NCBI GenBank assembly: GCA_016212845.1
Contig: JACRDR010000468.1
Coordinates: 1 to 6,869, forward strand
Direction of reading: 5' to 3'
Length of the DNA: 6,869 bases
Origin: Elusimicrobiota bacterium
Lineage (GTDB): Bacteria > Elusimicrobiota > Elusimicrobia > UBA1565 > JACRDR01
Program-made: the position numbers and the translations under genes
The notes under the pieces: generated by a model
Told to the model about the DNA's origin: nothing
What the model saw: only the letters and a program-made list of their open reading frames with translations
Databases searched by the model: none
Shown here: in pieces, positions 1-5,857 of the stretch
Layout: every line of letters starts with the position of its first letter
How positions within the stretch are numbered: position 1 is the stretch's first letter

Positions 1-577
1 CTGGTGCGCGGGCAGCGTCCGCTCCGGAGAGGAGACGGCCAAGATCGTCGAGGCCTTCGACTCCCTTCGGCCGCGCTTCCCGAACCTCCGGCTCGTGCTG
101 GCTCCCCGACATGTCGAAAGCCCCGCCGACGGCGACCTCACGGCGCGCGGCATTCCTTTCGCGAACCTTTCGGGGAAGGCGTCCGCGCCCTCATCCGGCC
201 CCGCCCAATGCCTCGTCATCGACCAGCTGGGCAAGCTGCGGGCGTTCTACGGAGCCTCCGACGCCGCCTTCGTCGGGGGGACCTTGGTGCCGGTCGGCGG
301 ACATAACCTGCTCGAGCCGGCGGCGGCCGGGGTCCCGGTGCTCTTCGGCCCGCATACCGGGTCGATCCAGGCGCCCGCGGAAGCCCTGCTCAAGGGCGGC
401 GCCGCGCGGGTGAAAGACTCCAAGGAGCTCGCGGCGAAGCTCGCCGCCTGGATCGAGGACGCCGGAGCCCGCAAGCGGACGGGAGAGCTCGCGCTCAAGA
501 CGGCCGAATCGTTCTCCGGCGCCGCCGGCCGCACCGCCTCTTTCCTCCGGGAAGCGCTCCCCGAAGCCCGTCTTTAA
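1..577 (+). CDS. waaA: 3-deoxy-D-manno-octulosonic acid (Kdo) transferase, C-terminal part (5' truncated by window edge)
   Basis: Kdo transferase (GT30) moves Kdo from CMP-Kdo onto lipid IVA at the inner face of the cytoplasmic membrane, the first step of LPS core assembly. The frame is open from base 2 and ends in TAA at 575-577, giving 191 residues of a protein usually near 420, so the N-terminal acceptor domain with the catalytic Glu lies outside the window. The visible part is the CMP-Kdo-binding domain. It starts with WCAGSVRSGEE, matching the family's AGSTxxGEE motif. It then has LVLAPRH (about 31-37), the LxAFYxASDxAFVGG stretch (about 79-93), the signature LVPVGGHNLLEPAA (about 94-107) and VLFGPHT (about 113-119). 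The family's Thr-His-Glu run reads Val-Arg-Ser here, a mild deviation. The next gene begins 18 bases on, in the same direction. Family assignment is very secure; a GTG at 95 is internal and not a real start. Confidence 0.93.
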   Translation, partial: WCAGSVRSGEETAKIVEAFDSLRPRFPNLRLVLAPRHVESPADGDLTARGIPFANLSGKASAPSSGPAQCLVIDQLGKLRAFYGASDAAFVGGTLVPVGGHNLLEPAAAGVPVLFGPHTGSIQAPAEALLKGGAARVKDSKELAAKLAAWIEDAGARKRTGELALKTAESFSGAAGRTASFLREALPEARL

Positions 578-581
578 AAAG

Positions 582-590
582 TGCTATAAT
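582..590 (+). promoter_or_regulatory. Extended -10 promoter (TGCTATAAT) before the heptosyltransferase gene
   Basis: The 18-base gap after waaA contains TGCTATAAT, a perfect sigma70-type extended -10 (TGn plus TATAAT), in an AT-rich island (572-592) within otherwise very GC-rich DNA. No good -35 hexamer is visible 16-18 bases upstream, which extended -10 promoters can do without. A start point about 7 bases downstream would fall at about 597, at the GTG start codon at 596, so the transcript could be leaderless. The motif match is directly seen; promoter activity is inferred. Confidence 0.55.
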
Positions 591-595
591 TTGTC

Positions 596-2137
596 GTGGC
601 TTTTTCGCATTCGGGGCCCGACATTCTCGTCGTCCGCTTATCCTCCCTGGGCGACGTAGCCCTCACCGTCCCCGTCTATCGCAGCCTGAAGCAGCATTGG
701 CCCGGCTGCCGGATCACCGTCCTGGTGAAGCCGGCGTTCGCGACCGTGCTCCAGGGACATCCGTGCGTGGACGAGGTCATGCCGTTCGAGGGCTTCGGCG
801 ACGCTCTGAGCCGGATTCGAGCGCGCAAGTTCACCCATCTCCTCGACCTTCACGGCAACCTGCGCTCCCGGCTCATCCGCTGGCTCTCGGGCATCCCCGC
901 CCAAGCGGGCTACAAGAAGGACGCGCTGGCGCGGCGGCTGTTCGTCGCGTTCGGCTGGTCGAGCCCCGCGCTCGCGCGCCACACCCTCGACCGCTATCTG
1001 GCGGCGCTCTCGGCTTGGGGCGTGCGCCCCGCCGGCCGCGCGCTTAAGCTCGGCGACGCCCGCGCCGAGCCGCTCGAGCGCGAGCCGAAGAACATCCTCG
1101 TGCTCCAGACCGCTTTCCTCGGCGACGCGACGCTCACCGTGCCGCTCGCTCGCGCGATCAAGGCGGCATTCCCGAAGGCCCGGCTCACGATCGTCACCCG
1201 CCCGGACTGCGCGGAGCTGTTCCGCGGCTCGCCGTGGGTCGACGAGACGTGGACCGATGACAAGAAAGCGTTCGGCTCGATTTTCGGCCTCGTGCGGAAG
1301 CTGAAGAAAGGACGCTTCGACCTCGCGCTCGTGCCGCACCGCTCCTTCCGCTCCGCGCTCGCGGTCCGGCTCTCCGGCGTCCCCGAACGCGTGGGGTTTT
1401 CCTCCAGCGCGGGCGGGCGCTTCTTCACGCGCGCCATCCCATTCACCTGGGGCATGCACGATCTCGAGAGGAATCTCAGCCTGCTCCTCCCCCTCGCGCC
1501 CGGGCTCGGCTCCGAGGGAGCCGGCGAGCCCGTCTATCTTCAGCCGGACCCCGCGGCGCGCTCGTCGATCTCCGCCCGGCTCGCGGCGGAGGGCGTCCTC
1601 GAGGGCTCCCGCCTGATCGGGCTTCATCCCGGCTCCGTGTGGGCGACGAAGCGCTGGCCCTGGGAGCGCTTCGCGGAGCTCGCGCGCCGGCTCGCCCGCG
1701 AAGAGCGCGCCCGCATCGTGCTCGTGGGAGGGCCCGGAGACAAGGCGTTGTGCGCGAAAGTGGCCGAGGCCTCAGGCGAGAAGGTGCTCAACTGGGCCGG
1801 GCAGACGTCTCTCGCGGAACTCATCGCGCTCATGCCCCGGCTCGCGCTTTTCGCGACCAACGACTCGGGGCCCATGCACATCGCGACCGCGTCCGGCGTC
1901 CCGACGCTCGCCTTCTTCGGCCCGACGACCCGCGAGCTCGGCTTCTTTCCGTACGGGCCGGACCATCGCGTGCTCGAAAAAGACCTCGACTGCCGCCCGT
2001 GCGGGCTTCACGGCGGCCGCTCTTGCCCGCACGGCCATTTCCTCTGCATGAAGCTCATCTCGACCGAGGAGGCGTTCGCGGGCGCGCGGGAGATGCTCGC
2101 CTCCCGAGACGCCTCCCGCGAGGCGGCCGCGCGATGA
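596..2137 (+). CDS. waaF: GT9 lipopolysaccharide heptosyltransferase (WaaF-like) with an extra fused GT9 N-terminal domain
   Basis: Probable ADP-heptose:LPS heptosyltransferase, extending the inner core from Kdo at the cytoplasmic membrane face. The 513 residues exceed the usual 320-360. Residues about 9-155 form a GT9 N-terminal domain (ILVVRLSSLGDV with Asp20; LLDLHGNLRSRL at 82-93; HTLDRYLAAL at 129-138). Residues about 166-505 form a second, complete GT9 enzyme: NILVLQTAFLGDATL with Asp177, FDLALVPHRSFRSAL at 241-255, the donor-site motif HPGSVWATKRWP at 344-355, and TNDSGPMH at 421-428. A Cys cluster (466, 469, 477, 484) lies near the C-terminus. Asp20 and Asp177 both align with the catalytic Asp of the SSxGDV loop. 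The GTG start at 596 is the only standard choice, because an in-frame TAA at 587-589 closes the frame upstream; no Shine-Dalgarno is seen. It overlaps the next gene by four bases (ATGA). GT9 is certain; WaaF specificity is likely but not proven. Confidence 0.88.
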   Translation: MAFSHSGPDILVVRLSSLGDVALTVPVYRSLKQHWPGCRITVLVKPAFATVLQGHPCVDEVMPFEGFGDALSRIRARKFTHLLDLHGNLRSRLIRWLSGIPAQAGYKKDALARRLFVAFGWSSPALARHTLDRYLAALSAWGVRPAGRALKLGDARAEPLEREPKNILVLQTAFLGDATLTVPLARAIKAAFPKARLTIVTRPDCAELFRGSPWVDETWTDDKKAFGSIFGLVRKLKKGRFDLALVPHRSFRSALAVRLSGVPERVGFSSSAGGRFFTRAIPFTWGMHDLERNLSLLLPLAPGLGSEGAGEPVYLQPDPAARSSISARLAAEGVLEGSRLIGLHPGSVWATKRWPWERFAELARRLAREERARIVLVGGPGDKALCAKVAEASGEKVLNWAGQTSLAELIALMPRLALFATNDSGPMHIATASGVPTLAFFGPTTRELGFFPYGPDHRVLEKDLDCRPCGLHGGRSCPHGHFLCMKLISTEEAFAGAREMLASRDASREAAAR

Positions 2138-3189
2138 AGCTCGCGCACGTCGTCGACGAGCCGTACGACAGCGGGATCGTCCACTACGCGCTCTCGGCCG
2201 CGCGAGGCCTCGCGGCCGCCGGCCACCACGTCGAGGTCTGGGGACGCCCCGGCTGCTTCCCGATCCTGGAGGCCGCCCGGCTCGGCCTCAAGACGCGTCC
2301 TCTCGGCGGCGTCACCGACCTTTGGGGGCTCCGCCGCGCGGTGAGCGGCGTGGAGCTGATCAACGCGCACACCGGCTCCTCGCACACGCTCGCGCTCGCC
2401 ATCGCCAAGTCGCTTTCCGAAGGCCCGAAGGTCGTGCGCACCCGAGCCGACGCCCGCCCCGTGCGCCGCGGGCCGGCGGGCGGAGTGCTGTGGTCGCGCA
2501 CGGCGGGCTTCATCGCCCCGACCCAGCTCATCCTGAGCCAGTTCCGCGAGCAGTTTCCCTCCTTCGCGGGAGCGGCCGCCGCGATCCATCCCGGCTTCGA
2601 GTCCGGCGAAGCGCGGCCCGAGCCCGAGGGCCCGCTGCGCGTGGGCATCGTCGCCCGCCTCGACCCGGTGAAGGGCCACGCCGATTTTCTGAAGGCCGCC
2701 GCCGACGTCGCCCTGAAGCATCCGGACGCGAAGTTCCTCATCGCGGGCCGGGAAGAGAACGTGAAGCGCGCGCGCATCGAGGCGCTCGTGTCCAACCTGG
2801 GGCTGCGGGGCCGGGTCGAGGTCCTCGGGCACGTGCCCGACGCGGTCGAGTTCATGCGGACCTGCCACCTGGGCGTCGTCGCCTCGACGGGCTCGGAAGC
2901 CGTGAGCCGCGTGGCGGTCGAGTGGATGTCCGCCGGGCGTCCGGTGATCGCCACCGCGGTCGGCTGCCTGCCCGAGTTCGTGACGGAGGAGAGCGGCCAC
3001 CTCGTCGCGCCGGCGGATCCCCGGGCGCTGGGCACCGCGATCGCGGCGCTTCTGGGAGACGCCGCCCGCCGGCGGAGGCTGGGGCAAGGCGCGCGCCGCC
3101 GCTTCGAGTCCGAGTTCGCCTTACCCCGCTTCGTGAAGGAAACGGAGAGCTTCTACGACAAGACGCTACGCGCTGTTTCATCTCGATAG
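2134..3189 (+). CDS. GT4 family glycosyltransferase (first of a similar pair)
   Basis: A GT-B fold, retaining GT4 glycosyltransferase of 351 residues, a normal length, probably adding a sugar to the LPS core on the cytoplasmic side; donor and acceptor cannot be read from sequence. The N-terminal half (MKLAHVVDEPYDSGIVHYAL onward) has a DSGI loop where many relatives have two glycines. INAHTGSSHTLALA lies at 76-89. The C-terminal donor domain begins at LRVGIVARLDPVKGHADFLKA (168-188), with FLIAG at 201-205 and the EX7E motif at Glu255 and Glu263 (in SEAVSRVAVEWMSAGRPVIA). The ATG overlaps the upstream stop as ATGA, so translation is probably coupled; a GAGG at 2120-2123 is a possible Shine-Dalgarno with 10-base spacing. 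The protein ends naturally (FVKETESFYDKTLR). The AHTG block resembles that of the next gene, suggesting an old tandem duplication. Family is secure; substrate unknown. Confidence 0.9.
   Translation: MKLAHVVDEPYDSGIVHYALSAARGLAAAGHHVEVWGRPGCFPILEAARLGLKTRPLGGVTDLWGLRRAVSGVELINAHTGSSHTLALAIAKSLSEGPKVVRTRADARPVRRGPAGGVLWSRTAGFIAPTQLILSQFREQFPSFAGAAAAIHPGFESGEARPEPEGPLRVGIVARLDPVKGHADFLKAAADVALKHPDAKFLIAGREENVKRARIEALVSNLGLRGRVEVLGHVPDAVEFMRTCHLGVVASTGSEAVSRVAVEWMSAGRPVIATAVGCLPEFVTEESGHLVAPADPRALGTAIAALLGDAARRRRLGQGARRRFESEFALPRFVKETESFYDKTLRAVSSR
3144..3147 (+). promoter_or_regulatory. Candidate Shine-Dalgarno GGAG for an ACG start at 3155
   Basis: GGAG sits 7 bases before ACG at 3155, inside the 3' end of the preceding GT4 gene. 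The same GGAG core and 7-base spacing are seen before the well-supported ATG at 5036. That is the main reason for preferring ACG 3155 over CTG 3173. GGAG is common by chance in GC-rich DNA, so this is weak evidence. Confidence 0.3.
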
Positions 3190-4297
3190 CGAGCGCGGGT
3201 TCCGGGGCGGGGAGCGCCAGCTCCTCTACCTGGCCTGCGAGCTCCGCCGCCGCGGGCACGACAACACCGTCGTGTGCCGCCGCGGGAGCGCGCTCGAGAA
3301 GGAAGCGAGGCTCCGCGGTCTGGCCGTGATGAACCTCCCGTTCTTGGGCGAATGGGACCCGGTCTCCGCTCTCAAGCTCCGCCGCGCGGCCGAAAGCGCC
3401 GAAACGGACGCGGTGCTCCACGCCCACACGGGACACACGGCCGCGCTAGCCGTGCTCGCGTCGAAGGCCGGCGGACCGCCCTGCGTCGTCCACCGGCGCG
3501 TCGACTTCAAGCTTTCGGGACTTCTCAGCCGCCGCCTCAAATACCAAGCGGCCGGCCGCGTGATCGCCGTGTCGGGCGCGATCGGCCGGCTCCTCGAAGA
3601 CCAGGGCATGCCGCCGGAGAAGATCGCCGTGGTCCCGGACGCGATCCCGGCGGACGCCGCCGAGGCGAAGACCGCGGGCGCCGAGGCGTTCTCCCCCGCT
3701 TCTCCCGCCGAGCGCGCCTCGCTCCGCGCCCGGCTCGCCGAGGCCTGGAAGGCGGACGCGGAGGCTCCGTGGATCGGCAACGTCGCCGCCCTCGTGCCGC
3801 ACAAGGACCAGGCGAACTTCTTGAAGGCGGCCGCCGTCGTCGCGAAGCGCCGGCCCAACGCGGTCTTTTGGATCGTGGGCGAGGGGCCACTGCGCGCGGA
3901 GCTCGAGACGCTCGCCCGGCGTCTCGGCCTCGGCGCCTCCGTCCGGTTCACGGGGAGCCAGCCGCGCCCGCAGGACTGGCTGCGGACGCTCGACGTCTTC
4001 GCGCTCTCGTCTTGGGGCGAGGGCATGGGCAGCGTCCTGCTCGAGGCGCTCGCCTGCGGCGCGCCGATCGCGGCCACCACCGCCGGAGGCATCCCGGAGG
4101 TGGTCGAGGACGACCGGACCGCGCTCCTCGTGCCGCCGCGCGATCCCGAGGCGCTGGGCGGCGCGATCGCGCGACTGCTCCAGGAGCCGCCGCTCGCCCG
4201 CAAGCTCGCCTCCGCGGGGCTCGGACAGCTCGAGCGCTTCAGCCTCGCCGAGAACGCGGACGCGGTGCTCAAGATCTACGAGACGGTGGGGCGATGA
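3155..4297 (+). CDS. GT4 family glycosyltransferase (second of the pair), with no standard start codon at its true N-terminus
   Basis: A retaining GT4 enzyme, about 380 residues if started at 3155. Conserved sequence begins near RYALFHLDSERGFRGGERQLLYLA (codons from 3164), which holds the first beta strand and the Gly-rich nucleotide-sugar loop. The frame is open only from 3137, and no ATG, GTG or TTG occurs before a GTG at 3272. Starting at 3272 would delete the strand and loop. Candidates are ACG at 3155, with GGAG 7 bases upstream, or CTG at 3173, which leaves a very short first strand; I chose 3155 tentatively. Numbering from 3155: HAHTGHTAALA about 89-99, GRVIAVS 134-140, the IGNVAALVPHKDQANFLKA donor-domain start about 207-225, VGEGPL about 241-246, EX7E at Glu289 and Glu297 (GEGMGSVLLEALACGAPIA). 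It overlaps the preceding gene by 35 bases and the next by ATGA. Family and stop are certain; start is uncertain. Substrate not readable. Confidence 0.85.
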   Translation, partial: TTRRYALFHLDSERGFRGGERQLLYLACELRRRGHDNTVVCRRGSALEKEARLRGLAVMNLPFLGEWDPVSALKLRRAAESAETDAVLHAHTGHTAALAVLASKAGGPPCVVHRRVDFKLSGLLSRRLKYQAAGRVIAVSGAIGRLLEDQGMPPEKIAVVPDAIPADAAEAKTAGAEAFSPASPAERASLRARLAEAWKADAEAPWIGNVAALVPHKDQANFLKAAAVVAKRRPNAVFWIVGEGPLRAELETLARRLGLGASVRFTGSQPRPQDWLRTLDVFALSSWGEGMGSVLLEALACGAPIAATTAGGIPEVVEDDRTALLVPPRDPEALGGAIARLLQEPPLARKLASAGLGQLERFSLAENADAVLKIYETVGR

Positions 4298-5043
4298 AGG
4301 ACCTTTCCGTCGTCGTCATCACGCTCAACGAGGAACACGACATCGAGGGCTGCCTCGACAGCGTGAAAGGGCTCGCGGCCGAGGTCGTCGTGGTCGACAA
4401 CCGTTCCACCGACCGGACCGTCGAGCTCGCGAAAGCGCGCGGCGCGATCGTCACGACCCGCGACTTCGACCATTACGCCGGCCAAAAGCAGTTCGCGCTG
4501 GAGCAGGCCACGAAGACCTGGATCCTCTCGCTCGACGCCGACGAGCGCGTGACGCCCGAGCTCGCGGCCGAGCTCGAGCGCGCGCTCGCCTCCGGCGACG
4601 CCGACGGCTGGGTAATCCCCTTCGAGGTCGAGTTCATGGGGCGGGTGCTGCGCTTCGGCGGCCTCGGCTCCGAAAAGCACCTCCGGCTCGTCCGCCGCGG
4701 CACGGGCCGCTTCGTCGGGGGCGGCCTTCACGAGGGGCTCGAGGTGGCGGGACGCGTCGCCCGGACCTCGGGACGCATCCGCCATATCCCCTACCGCGAC
4801 CTCGACGAGTACCTCGACAAGCTCGCCCGCTACACGACGCTCGCGGCCGAGAAGCGCTGGGCGCTCGGCCGCCGCGCCCATTTCCTGCACCACCTCTTGC
4901 CGTTTTGGGAGCTCTTCGTCCGCCTGATCCTCAAGCTGGGGCTCCTCGACGGACGCGCCGGAGTCGTGTACGCCGGCTTGTCGTCCTTCCATACGTGGAT
5001 CAAATACGTAAAATTAAGGGAGTTGGAGCGAACCCATGCTTGA
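4294..5043 (+). CDS. GT2 glycosyltransferase, WaaE/KdtX-like core beta-glucosyltransferase
   Basis: An inverting GT-A fold GT2 enzyme of 249 residues, the normal length for the WaaE/KdtX-type group, whose studied members add beta-1,4-glucose to core heptose I. Visible features: SVVVITLNEEHDIEGCLDSVK at 5-25, EVVVVDNRSTDRT at 30-42 (nucleotide-binding strand), the AGQKQFALEQATKTWILSLDADERVTPEL block at 62-90 with the metal-binding DADE at 81-84, and LHEGLEV at 145-151 as the probable acceptor/base region. A hydrophobic and amphipathic C-terminal stretch (about 197-243) probably lies along the membrane. The ATG overlaps the upstream stop as ATGA; a G-rich run (4285-4291) is a weak ribosome site. 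The last 8 bases overlap the deacetylase gene. The final codons (GTA AAA TTA AGG GAG TTG) are unusually AT-rich for this operon. Family is secure; glucose and heptose I as donor and acceptor are inferred from relatives. Confidence 0.9.
   Translation: MKDLSVVVITLNEEHDIEGCLDSVKGLAAEVVVVDNRSTDRTVELAKARGAIVTTRDFDHYAGQKQFALEQATKTWILSLDADERVTPELAAELERALASGDADGWVIPFEVEFMGRVLRFGGLGSEKHLRLVRRGTGRFVGGGLHEGLEVAGRVARTSGRIRHIPYRDLDEYLDKLARYTTLAAEKRWALGRRAHFLHHLLPFWELFVRLILKLGLLDGRAGVVYAGLSSFHTWIKYVKLRELERTHA
5009..5014 (+). promoter_or_regulatory. Weak candidate -10 element (TAAAAT) inside the end of the GT2 gene
   Basis: TAAAAT differs from TATAAT at one position and lies in an AT-rich patch (5001-5017) that breaks the GC-rich codon pattern. 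A start point near 5021 would give a leader of about 15 bases carrying the GGAG ribosome site of the deacetylase gene. No convincing -35 hexamer was found, so this is only a possibility. Confidence 0.18.
5025..5028 (+). promoter_or_regulatory. Ribosome binding site of the deacetylase gene
   Basis: GGAG with a 7-base spacer precedes ATG 5036. A second purine run, AAGGGAG (5016-5022), lies just upstream. This supports the ATG at 5036 as the start and shows that the organism uses Shine-Dalgarno initiation at least at some genes. Confidence 0.6.
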
Positions 5044-5857
5044 GACCGCGCTGCCCTACCTCGGCGCCGCCGCCGCCATCGGCGCTTCCTGCCGCTGGAA
5101 CTGGTGGAGGCCGATCGTCACCGGCGGCGTCCCCGCCCTCATGTACCACAAAGTCGGCGACCCGCCGGAGCCGACCGAGCTCGGCAAGCTTTGGGTCTCC
5201 GCCTCCGAGTTCGAGTGGCAGATGAAGTACCTGCTCCGAAACGGCTGGAGCCCGATCCTCTTCAAGGACCTCGAGGACGCGGAGCTCGGCAAGGCGACGC
5301 TGCCGGCGAACCCGGTGCTCGTCACCTTCGACGACGGCTATGCCAACAACTACGAGATCGCCTACCCGATCATGAAGGCGCTCGGCGTGAAATCGAACAT
5401 CTTCCTCGTCTACGAGACGATCGACAGCCACAACTCCTGGCACGACCCCAAGAGCGAGCCGTGGATCCGCATGCTTACCTGGGCGCAGTGCTTCGAGATG
5501 CGGGACTCCGGCCTCGTCGAGTTCGGGTCCCACACCATGAAGCACCGGAACCTTCCGGCGGTCTCCCTCGAAGAGGCGTCCTGGGAGATGCAGGAGAGCA
5601 AAAAGCGGCTCGAGGAGAAGCTCGGCGTCCCGATGCGGGGGTTCGCGTACCCCTACGGCGCGGGCGCCTACGTTCCGGCGATACGGAAGGCCGCGCGCGA
5701 CGCGGGCTACCGCTACGACTTCGGCATCAAGCAGGGCATCACCGCCTGGCCGTGGAACGCGGACGCGCACGGTCCGATCAAGCGCCTCTTTATCCGCGGG
5801 GACGACACCCGATTCGACTTCCACCTGAACCTGACCCGGGGGAAAGCCCGATTCTAG
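5036..5857 (+). CDS. CE4 family polysaccharide (N-acetyl-sugar) deacetylase
   Basis: A NodB-homology metal-dependent deacetylase of 273 residues, which would remove an acetyl group from an N-acetylated sugar. Motif 1 is VTFDDGYANN (96-105): Asp99 is the expected catalytic base and Asp100 the metal ligand. Motif 2 is GSHTMKH (164-170), giving metal ligands His166 and His170. Motif 3 is RGFAYPYGAG (201-210). Residues about 4-18 are hydrophobic and could be a short membrane anchor; the GASC at 16-19 is not a good lipobox, and no clear cleavable signal peptide is seen. The GGVPALMYHKV opening (30-40) is typical of the family. It overlaps the GT2 gene by 8 bases and has its own ribosome site. Set among core glycosyltransferases, it probably acts on a core N-acetylhexosamine, as WabN does in Klebsiella; peptidoglycan or an exported polysaccharide are alternatives. 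Family is secure, substrate inferred. Confidence 0.9.
   Translation: MLETALPYLGAAAAIGASCRWNWWRPIVTGGVPALMYHKVGDPPEPTELGKLWVSASEFEWQMKYLLRNGWSPILFKDLEDAELGKATLPANPVLVTFDDGYANNYEIAYPIMKALGVKSNIFLVYETIDSHNSWHDPKSEPWIRMLTWAQCFEMRDSGLVEFGSHTMKHRNLPAVSLEEASWEMQESKKRLEEKLGVPMRGFAYPYGAGAYVPAIRKAARDAGYRYDFGIKQGITAWPWNADAHGPIKRLFIRGDDTRFDFHLNLTRGKARF

Noticed and set aside
638..1627. Long antisense open frame (329 codons) opposite the heptosyltransferase gene
   Set aside because: Composition is Arg/Glu/Ala-rich with no recognisable motif; GC-rich coding DNA leaves opposite-strand frames open, and the + strand gene is certain.
2099..2124. Imperfect 12-base tandem repeat (GCCTCCCGAGAC, GCCTCCCGCGAG) and a 5-bp stem near the heptosyltransferase stop
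   Set aside because: It only codes for a repeated ASRD/ASRE at a variable C-terminus and is too short in this base composition to claim a function; no T-run for a terminator.
1639..2133. In-frame upstream extension of the first GT4 gene
   Set aside because: It is an Arg-rich out-of-frame reading of the heptosyltransferase; GT4 homology begins at ATG 2134.
2008..3087. Long antisense open frame (359 codons) opposite the first GT4 gene
   Set aside because: Same shadow effect; low-complexity Arg/Gly/Ala/His-rich translation with no domain.
3226..4272. Antisense open frame (348 codons) opposite the second GT4 gene
   Set aside because: Ser/Ala/Arg-rich shadow translation; the + strand frame carries clear GT4 motifs.
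3274..4293. Long in-frame upstream extension of the GT2 gene on the + strand
   Set aside because: The translation is Arg/Gly/Pro-rich out-of-frame reading of the GT4 gene; conserved GT2 sequence begins exactly at ATG 4294, which forms an ATGA overlap.
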